NCBI RefSeq assembly: GCF_900637055.1
Contig: NZ_LR134338.1
Span: 227,501-291,500 of the forward strand
Length of the DNA: 64,000 nt
Source of the DNA: Brevibacillus brevis
GTDB lineage: Bacteria > Bacillota > Bacilli > Brevibacillales > Brevibacillaceae
Reading direction: 5' to 3'
Shown here: positions 55,980 through 63,578 of the stretch, in pieces
Numbering within the stretch: position 1 is the first letter of the stretch
How the letters are laid out: the number at the start of each line of letters is the position of its first letter
Notes under the pieces: model-generated
Database searches by the model: none
Seen by the model: only the letters and a program-made list of their open reading frames with translations
What the model was told of the DNA's origin: nothing
Program-made: the position numbers and the translations under genes

Positions 55980-56777
55980 ATGCTGCAGAATATCGCAATT
56001 GGTCAATACGTACCAGGGCAATCTTTTTTACATCGTGCAGATCCGCGAAGCAAGCTTCTCTTCATCATTCTTTTTGCTACCTTGATTTTTCTGGCTAACA
56101 ATACGGTAACGTACGCCATACTCATTGGTTTTACCTTGTATGCAGCACTTCTTTCTAGGCTTTCATTGTCCTATATATTAAAAAGCTTAAAGCCAGTCTG
56201 GATCCTGATTTTGTTTACCGTCGTCTTGCATATTTTTATCACGAAAGGCGGAACGGTCTACTTTCAGTGGGGATGGTTTACAGTAGAAGAACAGGGAGTT
56301 CGCCAGGCGATCTTCATTTCTTTGCGCTTGGGACTTTTGATTCTCATTAGTTCCTTGCTGACACTGACCACCTCTCCAATCGATTTGACGGAGGGTTTGG
56401 AGCGTTTACTAGGACCACTAGGGAAGATCGGCATACCGGTTCATGATATAGCCCTGATGATGTCAATTGCACTCCGGTTCATTCCGACCCTGATGGAAGA
56501 AACGGATAAAATCATCAAGGCGCAGACCGCTAGAGGAGCCAATTTCACCAGTGGAAGTCTCGTACGCAGAGCCAAGAACCTGATTCCGATCGCTATCCCA
56601 TTGTTCGTGAGTGCGTTTCGGCGTGCGGAAGAGCTGGCTTTGGCGATGGAAGCTCGTGGCTATCGCGGGGGAGTGGGGAGAACCCGGCTGAATAAGCTGA
56701 CGTTCACTTGGCGTGATGGAATCGTAGCTGTTGTGAGTGTGATCTTGGTAATCGTGATTGGATGGTGGCGTACATGA
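55980..56777 (+). CDS. ecfT: ECF transporter transmembrane protein EcfT
   Basis: The membrane scaffold that connects ATPases to S components. The 265-residue protein has several hydrophobic spans and the two coupling motifs with Ala-Arg-Gly (TARGANF near 183 and EARGYRG near 222). Its TGA overlaps the truA ATG (ATGA). S components must be elsewhere in the genome. Confidence 0.93.
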   Translation: MLQNIAIGQYVPGQSFLHRADPRSKLLFIILFATLIFLANNTVTYAILIGFTLYAALLSRLSLSYILKSLKPVWILILFTVVLHIFITKGGTVYFQWGWFTVEEQGVRQAIFISLRLGLLILISSLLTLTTSPIDLTEGLERLLGPLGKIGIPVHDIALMMSIALRFIPTLMEETDKIIKAQTARGANFTSGSLVRRAKNLIPIAIPLFVSAFRRAEELALAMEARGYRGGVGRTRLNKLTFTWRDGIVAVVSVILVIVIGWWRT

Positions 56778-57508
56778 AGCGACTGCGATGTGTATTGGCA
56801 TATGACGGGACTGACTTCAGCGGTTTTCAGGTACAGCCAGATCAAGTAACGGTCCAGGGTGAAATTGAGGCCGCATTGAAGAGGGTTACCGGAGAGGATA
56901 TCCAAGTCTTCGGTTCAGGCCGGACAGATGCGGGTGTTCATGCGCGCGGTCAAGTGATTCACTTTGATACGTCGAGCAACATTCCGATGGATAAATGGCG
57001 GTTTGTGTTGAACAATCAGTTGCCTGATTCTATTGTCATTCGGACAGTCGAAGAGGTCGATGCCTCTTTTCATGCGCGTTTTGACGTGCAAGTTAAAGAA
57101 TATCGATATTGTATCGACAACAATCCAGTGGCAGATGTGTTTCGACATCGTTACGCCGACCATGTCCGGTTTCCGTTAGATGTGGACGCGATGCAGCAGG
57201 CTGCTCATTATTTGGTGGGTGAACATGATTTTACTTCCTTTTGCTCGGCAAAGACATTCGTTGAGGACAAGGTTCGGACTGTGTACGGGCTCACCGTAGA
57301 AAAAATCGGAGACGAGGTATGGGTAACATGCCGAGGCAACGGCTTTTTGTATAACATGGTTCGAATTATTGTGGGGACTTTGGTTGAAGTAGGGCAAGGA
57401 AAAAGAAGCCCTGCTGAACTGAGGGAGATCCTCGCCGCATGTGATCGGGAAAAGGCAGGTAAGACAGCACCAGCCAAGGGTCTGACCATGTGGGAAGTTG
57501 TCTACTAG
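56774..57508 (+). CDS. truA: tRNA pseudouridine(38-40) synthase TruA
   Basis: Makes pseudouridine at positions 38-40 in many tRNAs. The 244-residue protein has the catalytic aspartate in GSGRTDAGVHARGQV (near 53) and the family motifs KEYRYCI and GNGFLYNMVR. Start ATG 56774 forms an ATGA overlap with the ecfT stop; ATG 56762 would lack a site. Confidence 0.95.
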   Translation: MKRLRCVLAYDGTDFSGFQVQPDQVTVQGEIEAALKRVTGEDIQVFGSGRTDAGVHARGQVIHFDTSSNIPMDKWRFVLNNQLPDSIVIRTVEEVDASFHARFDVQVKEYRYCIDNNPVADVFRHRYADHVRFPLDVDAMQQAAHYLVGEHDFTSFCSAKTFVEDKVRTVYGLTVEKIGDEVWVTCRGNGFLYNMVRIIVGTLVEVGQGKRSPAELREILAACDREKAGKTAPAKGLTMWEVVY

Positions 57509-57545
57509 TTCTCTGATTTCCAACTATTAGACGAACGAGCAGCAC

Positions 57546-57762
57546 TTGACTATAGGGCGTCTATGTAGTACGATATTCCTTGGTATTTTAACCCCGCCTA
57601 GCCCCACTCTAGCCCCGGGATTGAAAGACAAGATCGTGATTACATGGAACACCTGGAAGAGTTGCTCACCCGTAACAGCAATTATCTTCCATTGCAAGTT
57701 TCGGTTGTTTTGGTTATAAGTAGATGGATATGTGTTAGGTAAGATATTTAGGAGGGACAAAA
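57546..57762 (+). promoter_or_regulatory. Promoter and probable L13 leader of rplM-rpsI
   Basis: TTGACT (57546-57551) and TACGAT (57569-57574) are 17 bases apart. The 190-base leader contains the CCCCGCC and CCCCGGGATTG blocks around 57590-57625 and could form the known L13 leader, an autogenous control site; the family match is from position and general shape only. Confidence 0.65.
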
Positions 57763-58200
57763 ATGCGTACCACATATATGGCGAAACCGCTCGAAGTTGA
57801 GCGCAAATGGTACATCGTTGACGCTGAAGGCCAAACGCTGGGTCGTCTGGCGAGCGAAGTAGCTTCTATCCTGCGCGGAAAATTGAAACCAGAATTCACT
57901 CCTCACGTTGACGCTGGCGATTTCGTAATCGTAATCAACGCTGACAAAGTGAAATTGACTGGTAACAAACTGAACGACAAAATTTACTACACTCACTCCC
58001 TGTATCCAGGTGGTCTGAAAAAAACCACTGCTGGCGCAATGCTGAATAAGAGACCAGATCGTATGTTCGAACTGGCGGTAAAAGGCATGCTGCCTAAAAA
58101 CAGCCTGGGACGTCAAATGTTCACCAAGCTGAAAGTATACGCTGGAACTGAGCATCCGCACGCAGCACAAAAACCAGAAGTTTGGCAAATTCGCGGTTAA
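57763..58200 (+). CDS. rplM: 50S ribosomal protein L13
   Basis: Early assembly protein. 145 residues with [17 protein letters not shown] (about 15-31) and the later [19 protein letters not shown] (about 108-126). AGGAGGG site. It is coupled with rpsI 20 bases downstream. Confidence 0.97.
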   Translation: MRTTYMAKPLEVERKWYIVDAEGQTLGRLASEVASILRGKLKPEFTPHVDAGDFVIVINADKVKLTGNKLNDKIYYTHSLYPGGLKKTTAGAMLNKRPDRMFELAVKGMLPKNSLGRQMFTKLKVYAGTEHPHAAQKPEVWQIRG

Positions 58201-58220
58201 GGTAAAGGGAGGAAATATAC

Positions 58221-58613
58221 GTGGCACAAGTACAATACTACGGTACAGGTCGTCGTAAGCACTCCGTAGCACGCGTTCGCCTGGTTCCAGGTGAAGGTCG
58301 CATCGTGATCAACAAGCGTGAAATGGATACTTACTTTGGTTTGGAAACACTGAAATTGATCGTAAAACAACCACTCGTTCTGACTGAAACTCTTGGTCGT
58401 TACGATGTATTGGTTAACGTAAACGGCGGCGGAACCACTGGTCAAGCTGGTGCAATCCGTCACGGCGTTGCTCGCGCTCTGCTGAAAGCAGATCCGGAAC
58501 TGCGCGGCGCTCTGAAACGCGCTGGCTTCCTGACTCGCGATCCTCGTATGAAAGAACGTAAGAAATACGGCTTGAAAGCAGCTCGTCGCGCACCTCAATT
58601 CTCCAAGCGCTAA
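58221..58613 (+). CDS. rpsI: 30S ribosomal protein S9
   Basis: P-site-contact protein. 130 residues, GTG start after GGAGGAAA, with [17 protein letters not shown] (about 8-24) and the final arginine-lysine tail ending RRAPQFSKR, which touches tRNA. The tail is intact, so integration of the neighbouring prophage did not damage it. Confidence 0.97.
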   Translation: MAQVQYYGTGRRKHSVARVRLVPGEGRIVINKREMDTYFGLETLKLIVKQPLVLTETLGRYDVLVNVNGGGTTGQAGAIRHGVARALLKADPELRGALKRAGFLTRDPRMKERKKYGLKAARRAPQFSKR

Positions 58614-58638
58614 GAAGCTTGCTATATCAAGGATTATC

Positions 58639-58675
58639 GCCCTTGGCCTTCATTGGTCAGGGGCTTTAATTTTTC
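58639..58675 (+). terminator. Terminator after rpsI
   Basis: GCCCTTGGCC (58639-58648) pairs with GGTCAGGGGC (58655-58664), two mismatches, then TTTAATTTTT. Confidence 0.82.
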
Positions 58676-58689
58676 CCCCGAATGAGCTG

Positions 58690-58720
58690 TGACCATATTT
58701 TGACCATATTTGTATGGTCA
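58690..58720. repeat. Triple TGACCATA repeat at the integrase 3' end
   Basis: TGACCATA occurs at 58690-58697 and 58701-58708 in direct order, and as the inverse TATGGTCA at 58713-58720. The last copy includes the integrase stop codon. The inverted pair gives a minus-strand hairpin; the cluster could also be integrase-binding or part of the attachment site. Function unproven. Confidence 0.6.
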
Positions 58721-59869
58721 TAGCTCCATGAACTTCTCAAATCGGGATGCAGTTTGCTCTTTGACCATTCGGGTAACGTGGGTGTAGATGTTCATCGTCA
58801 TTTTGATATCGGAATGACCGAGACGCTCCTGAACTTCTTTGATGCTGGCACCAGCTTCAAATAAAAGGGAGGCGTGAGTGTGGCGTAAGCCGTGGACTGT
58901 AATTGGATGAAGATTGTTTGATTTAGTAATCTCATCTAATTTGTCATTTGGATATGCGAGTCGTAGCGGGGACCCATCTTCACGAGTAAAAACCATTTCA
59001 TTATCTTTTGAATGGAGATGTACAACCGAAGCTCCAGATTGCCCTGTACGGTATTTTTTGAGTAACCCTGCCGTTGTGTCATCCATGCTGATAAAACGTC
59101 TAGAAGCGGCTGTTTTGGACGTCAGAGATACATACTTCCCTTTTTCATAGAACAAAGTTTTGTTGAAATGAATGGTTTTGGCTTTAAAATCGATGTCGCT
59201 CCAGCGCAAGGCCAGAACTTCCCCTTTACGTCCGCCAGTGTAAATTAGGAGATGGAACATTAAGTAATCCCGCATTGTACACTCGCGCTTAGCAAACTCT
59301 AAAAATTCTTTAATCTCGTGTTTCTCCCAGTAATTACGTTCGGGTTCATCTTCGTTTACAATAAACTCCTCGTCTTTCTTCGGAATGATCACTCCTTTTA
59401 ACGGATTGTTTACAAGGATTTCTTTAGTGATCGCATACTCAAATATTTGATTCGCATACATTTTCATGTTTTCGACCGATTTAATTTCTTCGGCAACCTT
59501 ATTAATCACATCTTGGCAATAAGCTTTACTGATGTCCTTCATTTTTAATTTTCTAAAGTGGGGGAGAATGCGCTTATTGAATTTCGATAGTACAGCTTTT
59601 CGAGTGCTGGGTTTATAGGTGCTTGAAATCGTCTCAAACCATTGTTTAAAGACTTGTTCAAAGGTAACGCTGCTCTTGTCCTCTGTAATGAACGTTCCTT
59701 CTGCTAGCTGCTGTTCTGTACGAGCTGCATCTAGTTGCGCCTCTTTCTTTGTTTTGAAACCCCTTTTTGTAGACGGCTTCTTTTTACCTGTTTCCGGATC
59801 GACTGTAGAGTAATACTTGTACATCCATCTTATGCCGCCTTTAGTCGTATACTTTTGAAAACTGGCCAT
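58718..59869 (-). CDS. int: Tyrosine-family site-specific integrase (prophage)
   Basis: The 383-residue recombinase has an N-terminal arm-binding domain (about 1-55), a SAM-like core-binding domain (about 60-170) and the catalytic domain. The first catalytic arginine is in GGRKGEVLALRW (near 213), the HxxR is in VHGLRHTHASLL (near 321), the next histidine is in LGHSD (near 347) and the nucleophile tyrosine is in MNIYTHV (near 357). Start at 59869 follows AAGGAGC. It lies at the edge of the element and reads towards rpsI, the usual place next to an att site. Confidence 0.92.
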   Translation of the reverse strand: MASFQKYTTKGGIRWMYKYYSTVDPETGKKKPSTKRGFKTKKEAQLDAARTEQQLAEGTFITEDKSSVTFEQVFKQWFETISSTYKPSTRKAVLSKFNKRILPHFRKLKMKDISKAYCQDVINKVAEEIKSVENMKMYANQIFEYAITKEILVNNPLKGVIIPKKDEEFIVNEDEPERNYWEKHEIKEFLEFAKRECTMRDYLMFHLLIYTGGRKGEVLALRWSDIDFKAKTIHFNKTLFYEKGKYVSLTSKTAASRRFISMDDTTAGLLKKYRTGQSGASVVHLHSKDNEMVFTREDGSPLRLAYPNDKLDEITKSNNLHPITVHGLRHTHASLLFEAGASIKEVQERLGHSDIKMTMNIYTHVTRMVKEQTASRFEKFMEL

Positions 59870-59966
59870 AACGCGATGCTCCTTTCCGGGTAATCAAAAC
59901 ATAAACGAGAACGTTAGTTTGGTTTGATTTATATGATAAACAGCCTTGCGGCTGGAAAGCGCAAAG

Positions 59967-60428
59967 TTACTCAAAAAGTTCTGCTACACCCAATGGCTCA
60001 AAAGTAACAATAGAAGTACCAACCATTACATGTGTCCCGTATTTTTCAATGTATCTGTTTAAAGCGGATTCAAGAAAATCTTCTGTTACTCCAAGATAAT
60101 CAGCAAGCTCGTATCGATTTCTAACTCCATGTTTATGGGCTTGGACAAATGCACTGAGAGGAATAAGTTTTTCATAACCCCAGCTTCTTGCTCTTTTTTC
60201 TTGTTTCCGATTAACAATTTTTGATTGATCTAAGATATCTCCAGATGAAGTAAAGTAATGGCCTAACTCCTCAGCGAGTACACAAAGCTTTTCAATGCTT
60301 GTTGGGATAAATTTATTTATGCCAATAATATTGTCGCTATACAATCCTTTAATTCTTGGCTTTAAAGGCATTTCATAGATGTCTATTCCTAGTTGGGTTG
60401 CCTCCTGGTAGAGTTCCTCGTAGGTCAT
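59967..60428 (-). CDS. ImmA/IrrE-family metallopeptidase-like protein
   Basis: The 153-residue product matches phage ImmA-like proteins, which cleave or antagonise the repressor encoded beside them. The HExxH motif region reads LAEELGHYFT (about 51-60), where the first histidine is replaced by glutamate. This is a common variant in phage members. Activity is therefore not certain. The gene starts four bases after the repressor stop and is co-transcribed with it on the minus strand. Confidence 0.85.
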   Translation of the reverse strand: MTYEELYQEATQLGIDIYEMPLKPRIKGLYSDNIIGINKFIPTSIEKLCVLAEELGHYFTSSGDILDQSKIVNRKQEKRARSWGYEKLIPLSAFVQAHKHGVRNRYELADYLGVTEDFLESALNRYIEKYGTHVMVGTSIVTFEPLGVAELFE

Positions 60429-60432
60429 TCTG

Positions 60433-60765
60433 TCACTCCTGCTGTTTTCTCTTTAGTTTCACAAATTCTTTAAACCGTTCAATTTCTTTTAATTCTTCAT
60501 CAGTCCAATCTTCTCCATCATGATGAGCCGCGATTGTTTGAATGTCGTTATTAAGACTTAGTAAATCATCCAAGGACTCATTGAAGAATAAGGCAATCAT
60601 TCGAGCGGTTTCCAATTTTGGTTCGCTTAGATTATTCTCCCATTTTGAAATCATGCTCTTGTTAATGGCACTGCCGAAACGTTCATTTAGTTTTTCAGCT
60701 AATTCATCTTGGGATAACCTGCGTCCAATTCTTAATTCTTTTACCTTATCTCCAAACGACTTCAT
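60433..60765 (-). CDS. Phage repressor, XRE-family helix-turn-helix
   Basis: The 110-residue protein has an N-terminal Cro/C1-type helix-turn-helix (LSQDELAEKLNERFGSAINK, about 18-37, then SMISKWENN) and a C-terminal acidic tail (about 85-110) probably used for dimerisation or for contact with the ImmA protein. It is divergent from the Cro-like gene and reads away from it. It should maintain lysogeny by binding the GTTTCGAA sites in the shared control region. Confidence 0.9.
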   Translation of the reverse strand: MKSFGDKVKELRIGRRLSQDELAEKLNERFGSAINKSMISKWENNLSEPKLETARMIALFFNESLDDLLSLNNDIQTIAAHHDGEDWTDEELKEIERFKEFVKLKRKQQE

Positions 60766-60820
60766 ATCAGGACTCTCCTAACAATTAACAATTTAGATCG
60801 GTCTAAACCAATAGTATCTC

Positions 60821-60849
60821 ATGTGTTTCGAAAACGCAACAAAAATATA
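60821..60849 (-). promoter_or_regulatory. Repressor promoter (minus strand)
   Basis: On the minus strand, TTGCGT (plus 60844-60849) and TACTAT (plus 60821-60826) are 17 bases apart. Operator 1 (60835-60850) lies over the -35 and the spacer, so the repressor can control its own gene. Confidence 0.75.
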
Positions 60850-60925
60850 GATTATTACCTAATATGTTATTGACATCGAAACTTTTGGCAATTATACTCA
60901 GCTCATTAAGTTTCGAATGAGAAAC
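60835..60925. promoter_or_regulatory. Operators 1-3 of the phage switch region
   Basis: GTTTCGA occurs at 60835 (GTTTCGAAAACGCAAC), in the inverse as TCGAAAC within the spacer of the rightward promoter (60868-60883), and as the good palindrome GTTTCGAATGAGAAAC at 60910-60925. The third is just before the Cro-like ribosome-binding site. A fourth copy is at 61164-61179. Confidence 0.75.
60870..60898 (+). promoter_or_regulatory. Rightward early promoter (Cro-like gene)
   Basis: TTGACA (60870-60875) and TATACT (60893-60898) are 17 bases apart, a near-consensus SigA promoter. Operator 2 overlaps it. Confidence 0.88.
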
Positions 60926-60941
60926 TAGGAGGTGCTAATAC

Positions 60942-61175
60942 TTGCGAATCATCAAGCGACGTCATACCCCTTACACAAAATTCAAAGCGCTTCTGGATGA
61001 ACGTGGCATAAATCAAAAAGAAGTTGCGAATTTACTAGGTAAATCTACATCCGCTTTCAATCAAAATCTGAATGGAACAGGTGGTGACTTCTCACTCTCA
61101 GAGGTCCGTCTCATCTGTACTACTTATGAGATAAGTGCAGATGAGTATTTTTTAAGTCCGTTGGTTTCGAATTAG
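60942..61175 (+). CDS. Cro-like DNA-binding protein
   Basis: The 77-residue protein has a helix-turn-helix typical of phage Cro and short repressors (INQKEVANLLGKSTSAFNQNL, about 23-43). Start is TTG 60942, seven bases after AGGAGGTG. It is transcribed from the rightward promoter and divergent from the repressor, the layout of a lambda-type genetic switch. Its stop codon TAG (61173-61175) sits inside operator 4. Confidence 0.82.
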   Translation: MRIIKRRHTPYTKFKALLDERGINQKEVANLLGKSTSAFNQNLNGTGGDFSLSEVRLICTTYEISADEYFLSPLVSN

Positions 61176-61179
61176 AAAC
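61164..61179. promoter_or_regulatory. Operator 4, over the Cro-like stop codon
   Basis: GTTTCGAATTAGAAAC is a near-perfect inverted repeat (GTTTC with GAAAC, six bases between) and matches operator 3 except for two bases. It contains the TAG stop. Confidence 0.75.
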
Positions 61180-61224
61180 GTTGTTTTTTTATATCTGCCA
61201 GATGACAGAGAGGGGGAAAGTTGT

Positions 61225-61548
61225 TTGAACTCAACAGAGGTAATAACGGTAAGTATTGACGAGCAATTCATCCGTAACCTTGTAGAAGAGAAAATCAGGA
61301 GCGTTTTGAACGATAGTGAGATGGGCTGCTGGTGGGATCTGAAACGTCTTGAAGTGGAAACTTGCAGAAAACGCGACTGGCTTATCGAAAACATTCTCCT
61401 GAATCCAGAATTTAAAGAAGAAATGGCTGAAATATCGAATGGCCGTGAAAGTGGCCGATGGATGTTTCGAGCAAAGGAAATGCAGGCGTTCTTAGATCGG
61501 CACTTCCATTACTTGAATAGGCGTGCTTCTCAAAAAACCAGTGCCTAG
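61225..61548 (+). CDS. DUF771-family phage protein
   Basis: The 107-residue protein fits the phage DUF771 family, with the conserved GCWWDLKRLE (about 33-42), the tandem RDWLIENILLNP (about 50-61) and the C-terminal GRWMFRAKEMQAFLDRHF (about 77-94). Members sit next to early regulatory genes in phages of Bacilli; the function is unknown. TTG start after AGAGGGGG. Confidence 0.8.
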   Translation: MNSTEVITVSIDEQFIRNLVEEKIRSVLNDSEMGCWWDLKRLEVETCRKRDWLIENILLNPEFKEEMAEISNGRESGRWMFRAKEMQAFLDRHFHYLNRRASQKTSA

Positions 61549-61588
61549 TTCGGGGGACGCTGAAAAGCCTGAAAGGGGGTGATAAGGA

Positions 61589-61840
61589 ATGATGCATGAA
61601 AACGTAAAGGAAAAGCTGGATGGGGTGGATGAGGAGCAGCTTTCGATGATCGTATCTGCTCTTGAGGAAACAGCCAGACGCTATGACCAGCAAGGCATGA
61701 TCATGGTAGCTCTCAAAATGCGAATTACTGCTGAAAAAGTAACGGAAATAAAAAAAGCTCGGGAGTCCGAGCAAGCAGCAAAAATCCTTGGTCGTTGGGT
61801 GAAAAAAGAAAAGCCCACCTGCTACGAACAGATGGGGTAA
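61589..61840 (+). CDS. Small phage early protein, unknown function
   Basis: 83 residues, highly charged and predicted helical, probably with a coiled coil in the middle (about 22-62). No family was recognised. GGGGGTGATAAGG precedes the ATG; a second ATG three bases on is also possible. Early region between the DUF771 gene and a 143-base gap. Confidence 0.7.
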   Translation: MMHENVKEKLDGVDEEQLSMIVSALEETARRYDQQGMIMVALKMRITAEKVTEIKKARESEQAAKILGRWVKKEKPTCYEQMG

Positions 61841-61983
61841 CACCGTCATTTCCTGGTCCGGCAAGACAAATGGAAATGACAACCGAATCAACGGAGGACA
61901 AGCCTCGCTATTAATTATTATAGCGAATGTTGCAAATATGTATACATAAAAGTTTGTCCTCCTACAAAAAGGGAGGGTATAGG

Positions 61984-62268
61984 GTGGAAACGATATTTCA
62001 AGAGGCAGCTACGACGATCCTTGAATTGTCAAAAGGGGTTGGAGTGGATGTTACAGCGTTTATTGTTCCAGACAAAGGCTTTTCAATCATAGAGTGGTGG
62101 GAAGAAGTTGTGTCGTGCATGACGCTGTCTGAATTAGAGGAATACATTGTTTCTGCTCCTCAAGGGTCAAGCAATAGTGACCTAGTGACTAATCTCAAAA
62201 ATATAGTAATCAAACAGCGTGATCTTCTTCGCCAAGAACAAGGAAAAGGAGTGGAGCTTTATGCATAA
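61984..62268 (+). CDS. Small phage early protein, unknown function
   Basis: 94 residues, not recognised. GTG 61984 was chosen because GGGAGGG lies six bases before it; the longer frame from 61927 lacks a site and includes the gap. Possibly mixed alpha-beta N-terminus followed by a C-terminal helix. It overlaps the next gene by eight bases. Confidence 0.65.
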   Translation: METIFQEAATTILELSKGVGVDVTAFIVPDKGFSIIEWWEEVVSCMTLSELEEYIVSAPQGSSNSDLVTNLKNIVIKQRDLLRQEQGKGVELYA

Positions 62269-62542
62269 TCCGGGCAATGTGTCGGTTGACGCCATTATGC
62301 TACTTGGCTTGATGGATGAAGTATGCGAAAAGCTGGGCTTGAGGTTGCGGGACTACGCCACTCCAGAAGATTTATTCGAAGCAGTATTTAGTAGGACATC
62401 CATTAACATTCTCACAAAGCTTGATGAGAAGATGGGTGACGAATTCTTGCAGGACGATTTGCTTGGTATCATGCATCGAGCAGTACGCGCACGTATCAGG
62501 AAAGTATCTCCTGAGTCTGTAGAAAGCGGGCGATCTGCATGA
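62261..62542 (+). CDS. Small phage early protein, unknown function
   Basis: 93 residues, mostly helical, not recognised. ATG 62261 overlaps the previous stop (ATGCATAA) and follows AAGGAGTGG. The next gene starts within its last four bases (ATGA), so the block is translationally coupled. Confidence 0.7.
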   Translation: MHNPGNVSVDAIMLLGLMDEVCEKLGLRLRDYATPEDLFEAVFSRTSINILTKLDEKMGDEFLQDDLLGIMHRAVRARIRKVSPESVESGRSA

Positions 62543-62784
62543 GTATAGAATCGGATCGTAACATCGTCGAACAATACAATGCCATGTGCCGTAGAGCTGA
62601 GGAAGGCGATCCATCAGCTCGGGCAGTTAAATTTATCATCGATGCTGTGCTTGAAGACAAACTCGCCATCGATCAGTTACGTATGATCAGCAACGCAAAC
62701 AAGAAAGACGGTCCTATGGCAGTACATGAACTGTTCGTAACGTTTTATAAACAACCGCAACAAGAGGGGGCCGCCGCGATTTGA
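62539..62784 (+). CDS. Small phage early protein, unknown function
   Basis: 81 residues, helical, not recognised. ATG overlaps the previous stop, and its own TGA overlaps the TTG of the replication initiator (TTGA), so it is expressed with replication genes. It may act in replication, by position only. Confidence 0.7.
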   Translation: MSIESDRNIVEQYNAMCRRAEEGDPSARAVKFIIDAVLEDKLAIDQLRMISNANKKDGPMAVHELFVTFYKQPQQEGAAAI

Positions 62785-63578
62785 GCATTTTCAGGGTAAG
62801 GAAGAACGACAATTTCGTTGTGATGGACAAAACAGCCTTGCATGATGATCGTTTGAGCTGGAAGGCAAAAGGCATTATCGCCTATATGTTGTCGCTGCCC
62901 GATGACTGGACATTCTTCGTAGAGGAGTTGGCTACTCACGCATCTGATGGTGAGGACAGTCTAAGAACGGGGCTAAAGGAATTAAAGCGGTTGGGTTATC
63001 TGCACCGCTTCCCTGTAAAAGAAAACGGCAAGATCGTCAAATGGGAGACACATGTTTTTGAAACACCACAAGAGGAGTTGCCAGAAGAGATAAAACCACA
63101 ACAGGAAAAACCAGATGTGGAAAAACCAGATGTGGAAAAACCAGATGTGGAAAAACCAGATGTGGAGTTTCCAGATGTGGAAAATCCGACACTACTAAGT
63201 ATTAATAATACTAAGTATTTATCTTTACTAAGTAATAAAGATAATGTCCCTTTTGCTGAAATCATTGAATACCTAAACCAAAAAGCAGGGACAAGCTATC
63301 GAGCGACCAGTAAAAAAACAAAGCAGCTTATTACTGCTCGATGGAACGAAGGATTCCGACTAGATGACTTTATGCGAGTTATTGATAACAAGACGACTGA
63401 ATGGCTGAACAATCCTGAATGGTCTAAATACCTCAGACCTGAGACATTGTTTTCGCCAAAGTTTGAAGGATATCTGAATCAAAAGGCTTTTGGCAAAGGA
63501 GGCGGAGCAAGTGGAACCAATTCGGCAGCCCTTACACCAAGTCGTGAAGAATTGTATCGAAAAGCAGGGATCAAGTGA
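62781..63578 (+). CDS. Phage replication initiator / replisome organiser (Phg_2220_C domain)
   Basis: The 265-residue protein has an N-terminal winged-helix replisome-organiser domain (about 1-95, LSWKAKGIIAYMLSLPDDW near 28). A repeat of five Lys-Pro-Asp-Val-Glu-type units (about 109-133) follows, then an Asn- and Ser-rich linker and a conserved phage C-terminal domain (about 158-235; ATSKKTKQLITARWNEGF near 173). Start is TTG overlapping the previous stop. It is expected to bind the phage origin and load DnaC-like and replicative helicases. The DNA encoding its linker carries repeats that may be the origin. Confidence 0.85.
   Translation: MSIFRVRKNDNFVVMDKTALHDDRLSWKAKGIIAYMLSLPDDWTFFVEELATHASDGEDSLRTGLKELKRLGYLHRFPVKENGKIVKWETHVFETPQEELPEEIKPQQEKPDVEKPDVEKPDVEKPDVEFPDVENPTLLSINNTKYLSLLSNKDNVPFAEIIEYLNQKAGTSYRATSKKTKQLITARWNEGFRLDDFMRVIDNKTTEWLNNPEWSKYLRPETLFSPKFEGYLNQKAFGKGGGASGTNSAALTPSREELYRKAGIK
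63105..63179 (+). repeat. 15-bp tandem repeat within the initiator gene
   Basis: Four exact copies of GAAAAACCAGATGTG (63105-63164) and one variant with GAGTTT (63165-63179). They are in frame and encode Glu-Lys-Pro-Asp-Val units. Confidence 0.95.
63194..63234. other. Candidate phage replication origin (iterons)
   Basis: ACTAAGTA occurs three times, at 63194-63201, 63210-63217 and 63227-63234, with 16- and 17-base spacing, within a very AT-rich stretch next to the 15-bp repeats. Repeats like these inside the initiator gene are the layout of the lambda-type origin. No test is possible here. Confidence 0.55.

Noticed and set aside
63105..63179. Tandem repeat as a possible CRISPR array
   Set aside because: The units are 15 bases with no spacers and are in frame inside a coding sequence.
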